Shown here piece by piece: positions 52,882-61,720 of a stretch of 64,000 nucleotides of DNA. Origin of the DNA: Halorussus lipolyticus (GTDB lineage: Archaea; Halobacteriota; Halobacteria; Halobacteriales; Haladaptataceae); the NCBI RefSeq assembly GCF_029338375.1, contig NZ_CP119805.1:124001-188000 (forward strand). The letters run 5' to 3'. Below the pieces are notes generated by a model. The model was not told the origin of the DNA. It ran no database searches and saw nothing but the letters and a program-made list of their open reading frames with translations. The number at the start of each line of letters is the position of its first letter. Positions within the stretch are counted from its first letter, which is position 1. The position numbers and the translations under genes are program-made.

Positions 52882-54549
52882 ATGGATTTCCCCGCTTCGA
52901 AGGTAGACTTCTCCGTCAGCGCCCGGCGGCGAAGACTGCTCCGCGTCGGGACGGCCGCAGTCGCCTCGGGCCTCTGGTCTTCCCTCCGCGAATCGCCACT
53001 CGGGTCGGCCGCCGCGGACGACGACTCGACCGCTGGAACCGACTCCTCGTCGGCAGACTGGCCGCTACCGGGCCTCGACGCCCGGAACACCAACTATCAG
53101 GCCGGGTCTGCCGGACCGAGCGACCGCCTCCGAATCGACTGGCGGTCCGAGGACGACGATTTCAGCGCGGGGGTGTCGATGGCGGGCGGCGTCGTCTACG
53201 CGAGCGGCACGAACTCGCCGGGCGACCAGAACGGCCAAGCCCTGCGAGCAATCGACGTGTCCGCGAACGAACGTCGGTGGGAGACGGCGATTCCGGAGTA
53301 CCGCCTCTGGCAACCGGCCGTGGAGGACGGCATCGTCGTCGTCGGGAACCACTACGGCAAGTTGTACGGCGTCGATGCGGCCACGGGGCGAATCGAGTGG
53401 CGCTACGGTCCGGGAAAGCGGGGGTTCCACCCGGTCGCGCTGGTCGATGGCGTCGTCTACGGCACCCACACCTCCCGCGACGGAGAGGGGATTTTCGCGG
53501 TCGATGCCCAAACCGGAACCGAGCGGTGGTGGCGCGAGTTCGCCCCCATCGTGTCGTCCTGCGCCGTCGCCGACGGCGTGGTCTACGCCGGCGGCTATCG
53601 AGTGGACGCCGAGGAGTCCACGGCAGACGACGAGTCCTCGGCCGGCGTGGTCGCGTTCGACGCGAGCGACGGGCGTCGTCGCTGGTCGTACACTCCGGCG
53701 GACCGCCGCCTCGCAGTGACAACCGGGTCGCCGACGGTCACCGACGGGCGGGTACACTTCGGAGCGATAACTGCGGACCCGAAGCGATGGCTCGTCGGGG
53801 CTATCGACGCCGAGACCGGGCGAGGACGGTGGCAGAGGGTCTTCGACCACGAGGTCGATGGCAGACTCGCGGTCGCCGACGGGACGCTGTACGCGCCGGT
53901 CGAAGGCGGGATACGCGCCTTCGACGCCGAGACGGGGGCCGACGAGTGGTCCCACCGGCGTCCGAACTACCGGTATCCGGGGTTCGCTCGACAGTCGGCC
54001 AGTTCGCCCGCCGTGACCGACGAGGCGGTCTACTTCACCGCCGGGGATAGGGCCGTCCACGTCCTCGACCCGGAGACGGGAACCCACCGCTGTCAGTACA
54101 ACTTCGGCCAGCGAGGACGCCCCAGAAACTGCGTCGTCGCGGACGGAACGCTCTACCTCTGGGTCGAGGGGCGACTCTACGCTCTGGGCGATGGCGGTCA
54201 GAACAGTCGAGACGGTCAGAACAGTCGAGACGGTCAGAGCAGTCGGGGCGGCCAGAGCAGTCGGGGAGGGGTGACCGCCGGATTCCGGATGCGCCGGATG
54301 GACCGGCGCGACGACGGTCCGCCCCACACCTTCCGGGTCGGCAGAGAAATCGGGTTCTTCGCGGAGCGGTCGGTCGGCCCCGTCGGCGAGTACGAGTGGG
54401 ACCTGACCGGCGACGGCACCACCGACGCGACAGGAATGGGCGCGACGGCGGCCTACGAGACGCCCGGCGAGAAGTCGGTCACGCTCCGGGTTCACAGCGA
54501 CGGCGGTCGGACCGACACCCGGACGAAATCGTTCACGGTGACGCGATAA
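52882..54549 (+). CDS. Exported PQQ-like beta-propeller protein with C-terminal PKD domain
   Basis: This 555-residue protein has an Arg-rich signal segment (residues 13-45, 'RRRRLLRVGTAAVASGLW'), compatible with Tat export though the motif is atypical. A PQQ-like (quinoprotein) propeller of about seven blades follows ('VYASGTN', 'GVDAATGRIEWRYGPG', 'FAVDAQTGTERWWREF', 'AIDAETGRGRWQRVF', 'AFDAETGADEWSHRRP'). After a Gln/Ser/Arg/Gly repeat linker (about 439-463) comes a PKD-like domain ('VGEYEWDLTGDGTTDATGMGATAAYETPGEKSVTLRVHSDGG'). It probably binds surface proteins or polysaccharide rather than acting as an enzyme. Confidence 0.82.
   Translation: MDFPASKVDFSVSARRRRLLRVGTAAVASGLWSSLRESPLGSAAADDDSTAGTDSSSADWPLPGLDARNTNYQAGSAGPSDRLRIDWRSEDDDFSAGVSMAGGVVYASGTNSPGDQNGQALRAIDVSANERRWETAIPEYRLWQPAVEDGIVVVGNHYGKLYGVDAATGRIEWRYGPGKRGFHPVALVDGVVYGTHTSRDGEGIFAVDAQTGTERWWREFAPIVSSCAVADGVVYAGGYRVDAEESTADDESSAGVVAFDASDGRRRWSYTPADRRLAVTTGSPTVTDGRVHFGAITADPKRWLVGAIDAETGRGRWQRVFDHEVDGRLAVADGTLYAPVEGGIRAFDAETGADEWSHRRPNYRYPGFARQSASSPAVTDEAVYFTAGDRAVHVLDPETGTHRCQYNFGQRGRPRNCVVADGTLYLWVEGRLYALGDGGQNSRDGQNSRDGQSSRGGQSSRGGVTAGFRMRRMDRRDDGPPHTFRVGREIGFFAERSVGPVGEYEWDLTGDGTTDATGMGATAAYETPGEKSVTLRVHSDGGRTDTRTKSFTVTR
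54196..54267 (+). repeat. Four 18-bp tandem repeats encoding a GQ(N/S)SR(D/G) linker
   Basis: Four consecutive 18-base units encode GQNSRD, GQNSRD, GQSSRG, GQSSRG between propeller and PKD domain. The first two and last two are near-identical pairs, showing recent expansion and predicting length variation between strains. Confidence 0.85.
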
Positions 54550-54561
54550 CCGCGGGGGTCG

Positions 54562-56244
54562 CTACGCCCCGTTCTCCTCGCGCACCCAGCAGTAGCCGTA
54601 CCGCCCTAACTCGAACCGCCAGCTATCGTCGTCGGTCTCCTCGAACGTCGCGTCCCCGAACAGTCGCACCGGGTCGTCCAGTTCGAGGGTGGCCTCGGCG
54701 GGGTCGTCGCCGAGGTTGTGGACCGCGACGACAGTCCCGTGGTCGCTCGCCATCCGGTGGGCGAAGACCGCATGGTCGTCAACATCGAGGACCTCGCAGT
54801 CGCCGTGGCCGATTTCGGGACACTCGCCCCGGAGGCGGTTCAACCGCGAGAACCACTGGAGGAGCGAGTCGGGGTCGCCGCGCTGGTCGGCGACGTTGAC
54901 CGACTCGTAACCGTACTCGCCACCGGAGACCATCGGGCGCACCAAGTCCTCGGGGTCGGCCGTCGAGAACCCGCCGTTCTTCTCGTCGGACCACTGCATC
55001 GGCGTCCGGACCGCCTCTCTGCCGGGTAACTCGAGGTCGTCGCCCATCCCGATTTCGTCGCCGTAGACGAACAGGGGCGTGCCGGGGAGCGAAAACAGCA
55101 GGCTGTAAGCCATCCGGATGCGGTCGGAGTCGCCTCCCAGCATCGGTGGGAGTCGGCGGCGGATGCCCCGGCCGTAGATTCGCATGGTCTCGTCTGGCGC
55201 GAACCGCTCGAAGACGTTCTGCTGGTCGTCTTGCGGGAGTCGGCCCACGTTGAGTTCGTCGTAGTTCCGGAGGAAGTTGGCCCACTGGCCGCCCTCGGGA
55301 ATCTCGGGCAGGATGTCCAGCACCTCCCGGATGGGGTCGGCGTCCTCCTCGGCGAGGCCCAACACGAGGTAGGCGTCCAGCAGGAAGTTCAAGAGGACGT
55401 TCATCTCGTCGCCCTCGCGGGCGGATACCTCCGTCCCGTCGGCATCCCTTCCGCCGACGCTTCCCCCGAAGTAGTCGCCGAGGCGTTCGGGCGCGTCGTC
55501 GGCCTCGGCGAACAGGATGGCGTCGTCTCCCCGGCGCTCGACGAAGTGGCGCATGTCCCGGAGGACGCCGTGAGGGTCGTCGAGTTTCGTGGACTCTAGT
55601 CCGCCCTTGTGATCTATCATCAGGGTCGCGGCGTCCACCCGGAAGCCCGAGACGCCGAGTTCGAGCCAGAAGCCCATGATTTTGCGAATCTCCTCGCGGA
55701 CCGCCGGGTTGGCCAGATTCAGGTCGGGTTGGTAGTGGTAAAACCGGTGGTAGTAGAACGCCTCGGCTTTCTCGTCGTAACTCCACACCGTGTCCTCCTC
55801 GCCGGGGAACACCGGGCCGCGGGACGGGTCTGGCTCCTCGGGCAGGTCCTCGCGCCAGACGTAGTAGTCGCGGTAGGGCGATTCCGGGTCGCTTCTGGCG
55901 GACTGAAACCACGGATGCTGGTCGGAGGTGTGGTTTGCCACGAGGTCGATAATGACCCGAATACCGCGCCGGTCGGCCTCGCGGACGAACTCCACGAAGT
56001 CGCCCAGCGTTCCGTGGCGGTCGTCAACCCCGTAATAATCGGTCACGTCGTAGCCGTTGTCCCGGTTAGGCGACGGGTAGAACGGGAGGAGCCAGATGCA
56101 GTCGATACCTAAACTTTCGAGGTAGTCGAGTCGTCCACTCAACCCCTCGAAATCGCCCACGCCGTCGCCGTTCGCGTCGGCGAAGGCCTCTACGTCGATG
56201 GCGTAAAACGTCGCGTTTTCGTACCAGCGGTCTTTCGTTCCCAT
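54562..56244 (-). CDS. GH13 alpha-amylase family enzyme, trehalose-synthase-like
   Basis: This 560-residue (beta/alpha)8 enzyme has the GH13 regions: 'DLVANHTSDQHPWF' (about 100-113), 'GFRVDAATLM' with nucleophile Asp204, 'ILFAEADD' with acid/base Glu247 and 'FLRNYDELN' with Asp329. 'NATFYAIDVEAFADANGDGVGDFEGLSGRLDYL' and the long B-domain 'YYVWREDLPEEPDPSRGPVFPGEEDTVWSYDEKAEAFYYHRFYHYQPDLNLANP' are typical of GH13_16 maltose/trehalose-interconverting enzymes. It is cytoplasmic and may make a compatible solute or remodel alpha-glucans. It is convergent with the propeller gene, 12 bases away. Confidence 0.88.
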   Translation of the reverse strand: MGTKDRWYENATFYAIDVEAFADANGDGVGDFEGLSGRLDYLESLGIDCIWLLPFYPSPNRDNGYDVTDYYGVDDRHGTLGDFVEFVREADRRGIRVIIDLVANHTSDQHPWFQSARSDPESPYRDYYVWREDLPEEPDPSRGPVFPGEEDTVWSYDEKAEAFYYHRFYHYQPDLNLANPAVREEIRKIMGFWLELGVSGFRVDAATLMIDHKGGLESTKLDDPHGVLRDMRHFVERRGDDAILFAEADDAPERLGDYFGGSVGGRDADGTEVSAREGDEMNVLLNFLLDAYLVLGLAEEDADPIREVLDILPEIPEGGQWANFLRNYDELNVGRLPQDDQQNVFERFAPDETMRIYGRGIRRRLPPMLGGDSDRIRMAYSLLFSLPGTPLFVYGDEIGMGDDLELPGREAVRTPMQWSDEKNGGFSTADPEDLVRPMVSGGEYGYESVNVADQRGDPDSLLQWFSRLNRLRGECPEIGHGDCEVLDVDDHAVFAHRMASDHGTVVAVHNLGDDPAEATLELDDPVRLFGDATFEETDDDSWRFELGRYGYCWVREENGA

Positions 56245-56570
56245 TTCACACCCCTCTGGTCACTCGTGGGTACGTAGCGGGAAAACTGACACGGCGAAAC
56301 GGTCCAGTGAAGGGACGTTGCCGGTCGAACGCGAGTTCAAGTCGGCAGACGTGAAATCAGCCACACGAGACAGAGAGAGAACGCTATCGGGGGCTGACAA
56401 CCGGACGCAATGAAATTCTCCGCTACTAGTATCGAATGGCGATTATCGAGGAGATAATTTTACCGGGAAGTGAGAAAGACTTCCGAAGAACATCGCAATC
56501 GTTCCGTGAGATGGTGGGACGTTCAGGACGGTCTACCTTTTTAAAGAACCCGTCTATCGAAAGCCCGGAT
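56245..56570. other. Intergenic region between GH13 and HalOD1 genes
   Basis: A 326-base divergent gap. The only clear element is a plus-strand CTTTTTAAAG at 56537-56546, centred 29 bases before the HalOD1 ATG. An in-frame ATG at 56436 would add 45 codons, but the promoter position argues against it. No strong TATA box for the GH13 gene is visible. Confidence 0.5.
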
Positions 56571-56882
56571 ATGAGTTTCGAGCCGAAGCGCGAAATCGTC
56601 GAGGCCGACCCGGTGACCGGAACGTACCGTGCGACCTACGGCTACCCGTCGGAACCACCGAGCGTGGCCGTGCCGCTCGCGCTCGTGGAGGTCATCGGCG
56701 GCGTCGTGACCGACCTCGACCCGCTGTACGAGGCCGCGAGCATCGACCCGGACGCGCTGGACGAGTTGTTCCGACCGATGACGGAGAAAGCCGAGGAGTG
56801 CTGTGTGACCTTCGACTATCACGACCACGAGGTCACGGTCAAGAGCCACGGACGCATCGTCATTCGGGAGTCGGTGCGGTGA
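56571..56882 (+). CDS. HalOD1 output-domain protein
   Basis: This 103-residue protein is a stand-alone HalOD1 domain: 'GTYRATYGYPSEPPSVAVPLALVEVIGGVVTDLDPLYEAASIDPDALDELF' followed by 'CCVTFDYHDHEVTVKSHGRIVI'. HalOD1 is found at the ends of haloarchaeal two-component-type regulators and as single-domain proteins, presumably in signalling. No receiver or sensor is encoded next to it. The TATA box at 56537-56546 gives a leaderless start at 56571. Confidence 0.88.
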   Translation: MSFEPKREIVEADPVTGTYRATYGYPSEPPSVAVPLALVEVIGGVVTDLDPLYEAASIDPDALDELFRPMTEKAEECCVTFDYHDHEVTVKSHGRIVIRESVR

Positions 56883-56973
56883 GCGACTTCGGCGTCGGAA
56901 CCGCGGCGTCGAGAGGCCCGCCGGGCGACGACGGCAGGAGAGTGGAGAATCGGAACGGCGCAGTCGGGAGACG

Positions 56974-57189
56974 CTACGTGTCGGTTTCCTCGGCGTAGTC
57001 GATACAGCGCGCGCAGGGTTCGAGACCCTGTTGCTCGGCCTCGGCCTTCGGCAGTATTTCGTGGGCTTGGCCCGCGAACAGCGTATCTTTCTGAACGGTA
57101 CCGCAGACGCTCGCGGTCGCATCCTCGTTCAACAGGTGGTAGTATCCCCCGTCGCCGGACGCGGCCTCTAAGGCGGTTATCACGTCCAT
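56974..57189 (-). CDS. Small CxxC protein, function unknown
   Basis: This 71-residue protein has cysteines at 29, 59 and 62, the latter in EPCARC, which suggests a zinc finger or redox pair. 'GYYHLLNEDATASVCGTV' near the N-terminus recurs in small haloarchaeal proteins I have seen without function. A minus-strand A/T-rich box about 21-25 bases before ATG 57189 supports transcription. Confidence 0.6.
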   Translation of the reverse strand: MDVITALEAASGDGGYYHLLNEDATASVCGTVQKDTLFAGQAHEILPKAEAEQQGLEPCARCIDYAEETDT

Positions 57190-57523
57190 GGTGATGCCCC
57201 AGCAAAAATATGTAATGAACGTACATTGCTATTCGGGATGTTGTAAGCGACCGGAACAATGCTGGCAGAGAATAGGACGACCCCACAATTATTTTTGTAC
57301 TTTTAGGAATGAATAATCAATTTTTAAGCCAACAGTATACGTCTCAAACACTCTGGCCGTTTTGCGACGAGCATCCCTGTAGACGAACGCGAGTGTGTCT
57401 CACGGCGAGCGACAATCAACGCGAAATTCAGCGTCCGGTTGATTTAACCACGCTGTCTGCTGTACGGCCTGAAACGATAAGTGCGTTCGCGTCTTCTACA
57501 CGTCCGTTCTGGTGGGGGACTTG
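57190..57523. other. Divergent promoter region before the ABC exporter
   Basis: This 334-base gap has A/T-rich stretches at 57200-57215 (minus-strand promoter of the CxxC gene) and 57285-57330. GATTTAACC near 57440 and ACGATAAG near 57475 are candidate TATA boxes for the exporter. GGTGGGGG at 57511 lies just before ATG 57524. A 71-codon plus frame at 57309-57524 is Arg/Ser/Thr-rich and not convincing. Confidence 0.4.
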
Positions 57524-58282
57524 ATGGACGCGAGTACACGAACAGCGACGGAGGAATCGGGACGGAGAGAGGCAGTCGTAGAGTGTTCGAGAGTCACGCG
57601 GACCTACGAACGCGGCGGTGACGGCGGATGGCTGTCGTTCGGCGACGACGGCAGAGACGACCTGCCGACCGTCACGGCGCTCGACGAGGTGTCGCTGACC
57701 ATCGAGCGCGGCGAGTTCGTCGGCCTGTCCGGCCCGAGCGGAAGCGGCAAGTCCACACTCATTCACCTGCTCGCGGGCCTCGACACGCCGACCGACGGGA
57801 CGGTCACGCTCGCGGGCGAGGAGGTCTCTGGCCTCTCCAAGCAGGCACTCACCCGCCTGCGGTTGGAGCAGGTCGGCATCGTCTTCCAGCGGTTCCACCT
57901 CCTGCCGTCGCTCTCGGCGCGGGCCAACGTCGCCCTGCCGCTGGTCGAGCGCGGCATGGGCAAGCAAGAGCGCAGGGAGGAGGCAGGGGACCTCCTCGAA
58001 CGAGTCGGACTCGGCGACCGACAGACTCACCGACCGGGCGAGATGTCCGGCGGCGAGCAACAGCGCGTGGCGGTCGCTCGGGCCTTGGCGGGCGACCCCC
58101 TCGTGGTGTTCGCCGACGAACCGACCGGCGAACTCGACACCGACACGGGCGCGACGATTCTGGACCTCCTCGGGGACCTCGCCGAGGACCGCGCGGTGGT
58201 GCTGGCGTCCCACGACGAGCAGGCGCTCGACCGGACCGACCGGGTTATTCGCCTGCGAGACGGGCAGGTGAAGTCGTCGTGA
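57524..58282 (+). CDS. ABC exporter ATP-binding protein (MacB/LolD-type)
   Basis: This 252-residue ATPase has Walker A GPSGSGKST (about 69-77), 'LTRLRLEQVGIVFQRFHLLPSLSARANVALPLVERGM' (Q-loop), signature MSGGEQQRVAVARAL (about 170-184) and Walker B PLVVFADEPTGELDT. The sequence type is that of the o228/MacB/LolD family that works with FtsX-like permeases in mechanotransmission rather than classical import. ATG 57524 is favoured over GTG 57512. Two FtsX-like permeases follow. Confidence 0.9.
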   Translation: MDASTRTATEESGRREAVVECSRVTRTYERGGDGGWLSFGDDGRDDLPTVTALDEVSLTIERGEFVGLSGPSGSGKSTLIHLLAGLDTPTDGTVTLAGEEVSGLSKQALTRLRLEQVGIVFQRFHLLPSLSARANVALPLVERGMGKQERREEAGDLLERVGLGDRQTHRPGEMSGGEQQRVAVARALAGDPLVVFADEPTGELDTDTGATILDLLGDLAEDRAVVLASHDEQALDRTDRVIRLRDGQVKSS

Positions 58283-58340
58283 ATGTGAGTCGGGTCCTCG
58301 TGAACGAGGAGAGTCGGGTCCCCGCCAAGGAGGGAACGCG

Positions 58341-59579
58341 GTGTCGAACCTGACCCGATGGCTCGGTCTCGTCGGGGTCGCACTCCGGCGAACTGCGACC
58401 AAGGCGACCCGGACCGCGCCGCGCCAGACCGCGGTGAGCGTCCTCGGAGTGGCCGTCGCCGTCGCGCTGATGCTGGTCGTGACCGCGACCGGACTCGGCC
58501 TCGTGCAGGGCACAACCGTCCGAGGAGACGCCGTGGACTACTGGGTCGTCCCCCAGTCGGGTGGCGCGTCCACCATGGTCGTCTCCACCGGGTCGGCCCA
58601 ACTCGGCGACGTTCACGCCAAAAGCGCGAACCTGACCGCCGACCGGCGCATCGAGTACGCCAGCCCGGTCCAAATCGAGGTCCTGAAAGTCGGCACCGGC
58701 CAGAAAAGCGAGTACCTCCTCGGCGTCGGCGTCGTCCCGGACCCGCGACTCGACAGGGTGGCCGGGCTTCCGACAGCGCCGCTGACCGCGGGCGACCCCT
58801 ATTTCGCTAACGGTAGCTACGACGGGACGTGGACCGGCGAGGCCGTCCTCTCGGAGGGCGCGGCCGAGAGTCTGGGCGTCGGACCCAACGCCACGCTCAC
58901 GATGAAGGGCGCGCTTTCGGGGTCGGGGAAGGGCGACCTGCGAGTCACCGCGGTCGAACCCGCCAGCGTCGAGTCCGGCCTCTCGGGGATGCCCGTGATG
59001 GTGGTCCACCTGAGCGAACTGCAAGCCATCTCGGGGGCGCAGTCGGCCGACCAAGCCGACCAGATTCTGGTCCAGTCGAACGCCGGCGGTCTGGAGTCCG
59101 AACTCGAAAACAAATTCACCGGGGCGAGCGCGGTGACTCGCTCCGGGTTCACGGCCCAGAACTCGGTGGACTCGGACCTCCCGCTGGCGATGGGACTGGC
59201 GGCCCTCCTCATCGCCATCGTGGTCGGCGCGCTGTTCGTCGCCACCACGCAGGGGTTGCAGGTCGAAGCCGACAGCGAGCAGTTGGCCACCCTGACCGCA
59301 ATCGGATTCTCCCGGCGAGCGAGAGCAGTTCTCCTCGTCGTCCAAGCCCTCGCGCTCACTCTCGTCGGCGGCGCGCTCGGCATCGTGCTGGCCTACGGCA
59401 CGACGATTGTCACGAACTACGCCGCCACGCGGGCCATCGCGCCGGTTCCCATCGCCAACTTCCACCCCCTGCTGGTGGTCTACGGGTTGGGCGTCTCGGC
59501 GTTCATCGGGCTACTGGTCGTGCCCTACCTGCTGGCGATGGAGCGCCGTACCGAGGGCGTCGCGGAGGTGATTCGATGA
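58341..59579 (+). CDS. FtsX/MacB-like ABC permease
   Basis: This 412-residue permease has a transmembrane helix at about 34-56, a large extracellular domain (60-285, MacB-PCD-like), then three helices (about 285-310, 332-362, 375-400). 'VGALFVATTQGLQVEADSEQLATLTAIGFSRRARAVLLVVQALALTLVGGALGIVLAYG' is the FtsX core. It starts with GTG 58341, 58 bases after the ATPase. It should transmit ATP-driven motion to an extracellular partner or move a lipoprotein or lipid. Confidence 0.88.
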   Translation: MSNLTRWLGLVGVALRRTATKATRTAPRQTAVSVLGVAVAVALMLVVTATGLGLVQGTTVRGDAVDYWVVPQSGGASTMVVSTGSAQLGDVHAKSANLTADRRIEYASPVQIEVLKVGTGQKSEYLLGVGVVPDPRLDRVAGLPTAPLTAGDPYFANGSYDGTWTGEAVLSEGAAESLGVGPNATLTMKGALSGSGKGDLRVTAVEPASVESGLSGMPVMVVHLSELQAISGAQSADQADQILVQSNAGGLESELENKFTGASAVTRSGFTAQNSVDSDLPLAMGLAALLIAIVVGALFVATTQGLQVEADSEQLATLTAIGFSRRARAVLLVVQALALTLVGGALGIVLAYGTTIVTNYAATRAIAPVPIANFHPLLVVYGLGVSAFIGLLVVPYLLAMERRTEGVAEVIR

Positions 59580-59647
59580 GCAGACTTCTCCGAAGTCGCC
59601 TCATCGCGGCGGCCCGGAACCGGGCCGCCGAGGAGGTGAACCGATGA
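59576..59647 (+). CDS. 23-residue micro-ORF bridging two permease genes
   Basis: An ATG at 59576 overlaps the stop of the first permease (ATGA). It opens 23 codons ending TGA at 59645-59647, which overlaps the ATG of the second permease (ATGA again). The Arg/Ala-rich peptide begins MSRLLRSRL, similar to the MSRLRVALS start of the second permease. It may be a coupling leader or a truncated duplicate of that gene's 5' end. The double overlap with flanking genes argues for translation. Confidence 0.45.
   Translation: MSRLLRSRLIAAARNRAAEEVNR
59608..59629. repeat. Perfect 10-bp GC hairpin inside the micro-ORF
   Basis: GGCGGCCCGG at 59608-59617 and CCGGGCCGCC at 59620-59629 are exact reverse complements separated by AA. 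The stem ends just before the GGAGGTG ribosome-binding site (59631-59637) of the second permease, so its folding could gate that gene unless ribosomes cross the micro-ORF. Confidence 0.8.
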
Positions 59648-60858
59648 GCCGACTTCGGGTCGCGCTGTCCGTGGCGGGCGCGCAACTCCGCCACGACCGC
59701 GCCCGGACCGTCCTCGCGGTGGTCGGCATCGCGGTGGCGGTCCTCTCGACCACCCTGCTGGCCAGTCTCGGCTACGGGGTTTTCGAGACCGGCCAGCAGA
59801 AGTTCGACGCCTCGGGCCGGGACCTCTGGGTCACGGGCGGGTCGCTCTCGCAGGGTCCCGGCGGGTTCGGCACCTCTATCCTCGGCGCGCACAACGTCTC
59901 GGCCGACATCGAATCGCGCGAGGAGGTCAAAGCCGCGGTGCCACTCGCGTTCAGGGCCGTCTACGTCGGAAATGGCTCCGGCGGGATGCAGACGCTGGTC
60001 GGAGTCGGCGTCCCCGGCGGCGGCCCGTTCGTCAGCATCACGGAGGGTCCCGGCTTCGAGCAACCCGACGTTCACTACGCCAACGGCACCTACGAGGGGC
60101 CGATGACCAACACGGTCATCATCGACTCCCGGACTGCCGAGATGTACGACGTGGGCGTCGGCGACACGCTCCACGTCGGCGGGTCGGTCGAGAGCGCCAG
60201 AGAACACGAGTTCACGGTCGTCGGCATCTCCCCGACGTTCTCCAGCTTTCTGGGCGCACCGACCGTGACGACCCACCTGAGCGAACTACAGGAGGTCACG
60301 GGCACCACCGGGACCGACAAGGCCACGTTCATCACGGTGTCGCTGAACGACGGCGTGGACAAGTCCGCGATGGAGCAGGAACTACAGCGGGCCTACCCCG
60401 ACTACAACGTCCGGACGAATCAGGAGCAGATGCGCTCGATTCTCCAGCACAACGCGGTCGTCATCGCGGTCGGCGGCGCGCTGGTGGTCCTCGCGGTGGT
60501 CGCGGGGTTCGCGCTCACGCTCAACGTCCTCTCCATCGTCGTCTTCCAGCAGAAGGAGGAACTCGCGGCGCTGACCGCGCTCGGGGTCTCGTCGAAGACG
60601 CTCGTCGGGATGGTGGCCGCGCAGGGGGTCTTGTTGGGCGCAGTCGGAGGACTCCTCGGCGTCGCGGTCACGCCGCCGTTCGTGGTCGGCCTGAACTGGG
60701 TCGCCGCCGAAATCGTCGGCTTCGAGGGACTGGTGCAGGCACCGGGGTCGGTCCTCGTCCTCGGCGGCGCAATCGCGCTGGTCATCGGGACGCTGGCGGC
60801 CGCAGTCGCCGGGTGGCGGACCCTCCGGACGGTCGGCATCGACGCGCTCTCTCGGTGA
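59644..60858 (+). CDS. FtsX/MacB-like ABC permease (second)
   Basis: This 404-residue permease has a helix at about 18-45, an extracellular domain to about 275, and three C-terminal helices ('AVVIAVGGALVVLAVVAGFALTLNVLSIVVFQQKEELAALTALGVSSKTLVGMVAAQGVLLG'). It is homologous to the first permease, so the transporter is probably a heterodimer. Extracellular segments 'TVTTHLSELQEVTGT' and 'VMVVHLSELQAISGA' in the two proteins are clearly related. GGAGGTG seven bases upstream serves ATG 59644. No dedicated substrate gene is adjacent. Confidence 0.88.
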   Translation: MSRLRVALSVAGAQLRHDRARTVLAVVGIAVAVLSTTLLASLGYGVFETGQQKFDASGRDLWVTGGSLSQGPGGFGTSILGAHNVSADIESREEVKAAVPLAFRAVYVGNGSGGMQTLVGVGVPGGGPFVSITEGPGFEQPDVHYANGTYEGPMTNTVIIDSRTAEMYDVGVGDTLHVGGSVESAREHEFTVVGISPTFSSFLGAPTVTTHLSELQEVTGTTGTDKATFITVSLNDGVDKSAMEQELQRAYPDYNVRTNQEQMRSILQHNAVVIAVGGALVVLAVVAGFALTLNVLSIVVFQQKEELAALTALGVSSKTLVGMVAAQGVLLGAVGGLLGVAVTPPFVVGLNWVAAEIVGFEGLVQAPGSVLVLGGAIALVIGTLAAAVAGWRTLRTVGIDALSR

Positions 60859-61008
60859 CACTTCTCCTTCTGGTGAGACTCATTCTCCGGTGCCAATTTT
60901 CTCAGTGATGCAACTTTCCCGTTGCCTCTGCGAGAGTGAAGCGAGCGAGATAGCAATATTTAGATATGTTTAATGTGCCTCAATACAGTCTTACCAAACA
61001 AGGAGATG

Positions 61009-61018
61009 TCTTTATAGG
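61009..61018 (+). promoter_or_regulatory. Orphan plus-strand TATA-like element
   Basis: GTCTTTATAG in an A/T-rich stretch faces the plus strand, but the next gene is on the minus strand. If used, it would start transcription near 61040, antisense to the following gene, possibly making a non-coding RNA. No RNA fold is recognised. Confidence 0.25.
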
Positions 61019-61127
61019 AAGTTCGACGTAGCGCAGTCGTCACCGGGGCGCGTCTACTCCTGACGTGGGTGAGCGCTACTCTCGACCCGGAGAGCGACCA
61101 CTGCGTCTCGCTACTGCGGACCTCCGC

Positions 61128-61613
61128 TCAGAGCGTAATCGTCTCGGACCGCTTGACCACCCTGTCGTCCGCGTCCGTGGCGCGGAGGGTCACGTCGAGG
61201 AGCGTCCCGACCGGGAACTGGAAAAGTTCCCACCCGGAGGCCGACGCGCCGGTCACGTCCTCGACCGAGAAGTTCACGTCGGCGGACCCGTCGCTAACGA
61301 CGACCTCTACCACGTCGAGGTCCCCGTCGGCGTCGGCGACGGCCCACCGGACGGAGAACATTCGGCTATCGCCCAGTTGCTCGCTCTTGGAGACGGAGAA
61401 CCGCTCGACGGTCGGCGCTGACCCCGCGGTTCTACCACCGTAAGCTACCTGTCCGTAGCCACCTTCGCCGAACCCGCTGGCGGGGTCTGCCGCCGTACCA
61501 GTTCCGGACCCGACAGCGACCGCCGCGGCGGCACTGCCCGCCATCTTCAGGTAGGACCGCCGGTCGAGTAGTGATGCCTCTTGCCGGTCTGCTTGCGTCT
61601 GCTCGCGTGCCAT
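61128..61613 (-). CDS. Tat-exported small beta-sandwich protein
   Basis: This 161-residue protein has a Tat signal 'LDRRSYLKMAGSAAAAVAVG' (about 16-35), a Gly/Tyr-rich linker 'FGEGGYGQVAYGG' and a single beta-sandwich domain ('FSVSKSEQLGDSRMFSVRWAVADADGDLDVVEVVVSDGSADVNFS') like a cadherin, Ig or PKD-type module. The EGGYG...YGG linker is recurrent in haloarchaeal secreted proteins. No partner gene is adjacent; it probably binds other surface components. The A/T-rich 61655-61690 segment upstream likely holds the promoter. Confidence 0.75.
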   Translation of the reverse strand: MAREQTQADRQEASLLDRRSYLKMAGSAAAAVAVGSGTGTAADPASGFGEGGYGQVAYGGRTAGSAPTVERFSVSKSEQLGDSRMFSVRWAVADADGDLDVVEVVVSDGSADVNFSVEDVTGASASGWELFQFPVGTLLDVTLRATDADDRVVKRSETITL

Positions 61614-61720
61614 GCGTACTCAGAATCCTTCGACCACTGAGTATGAAGCTTTCGGTCTATATTTAAAATAGAGGAAAATTTGAACAATATCGGCTCGTGA
61701 GCCGAGAGACCCGAGGAGGA

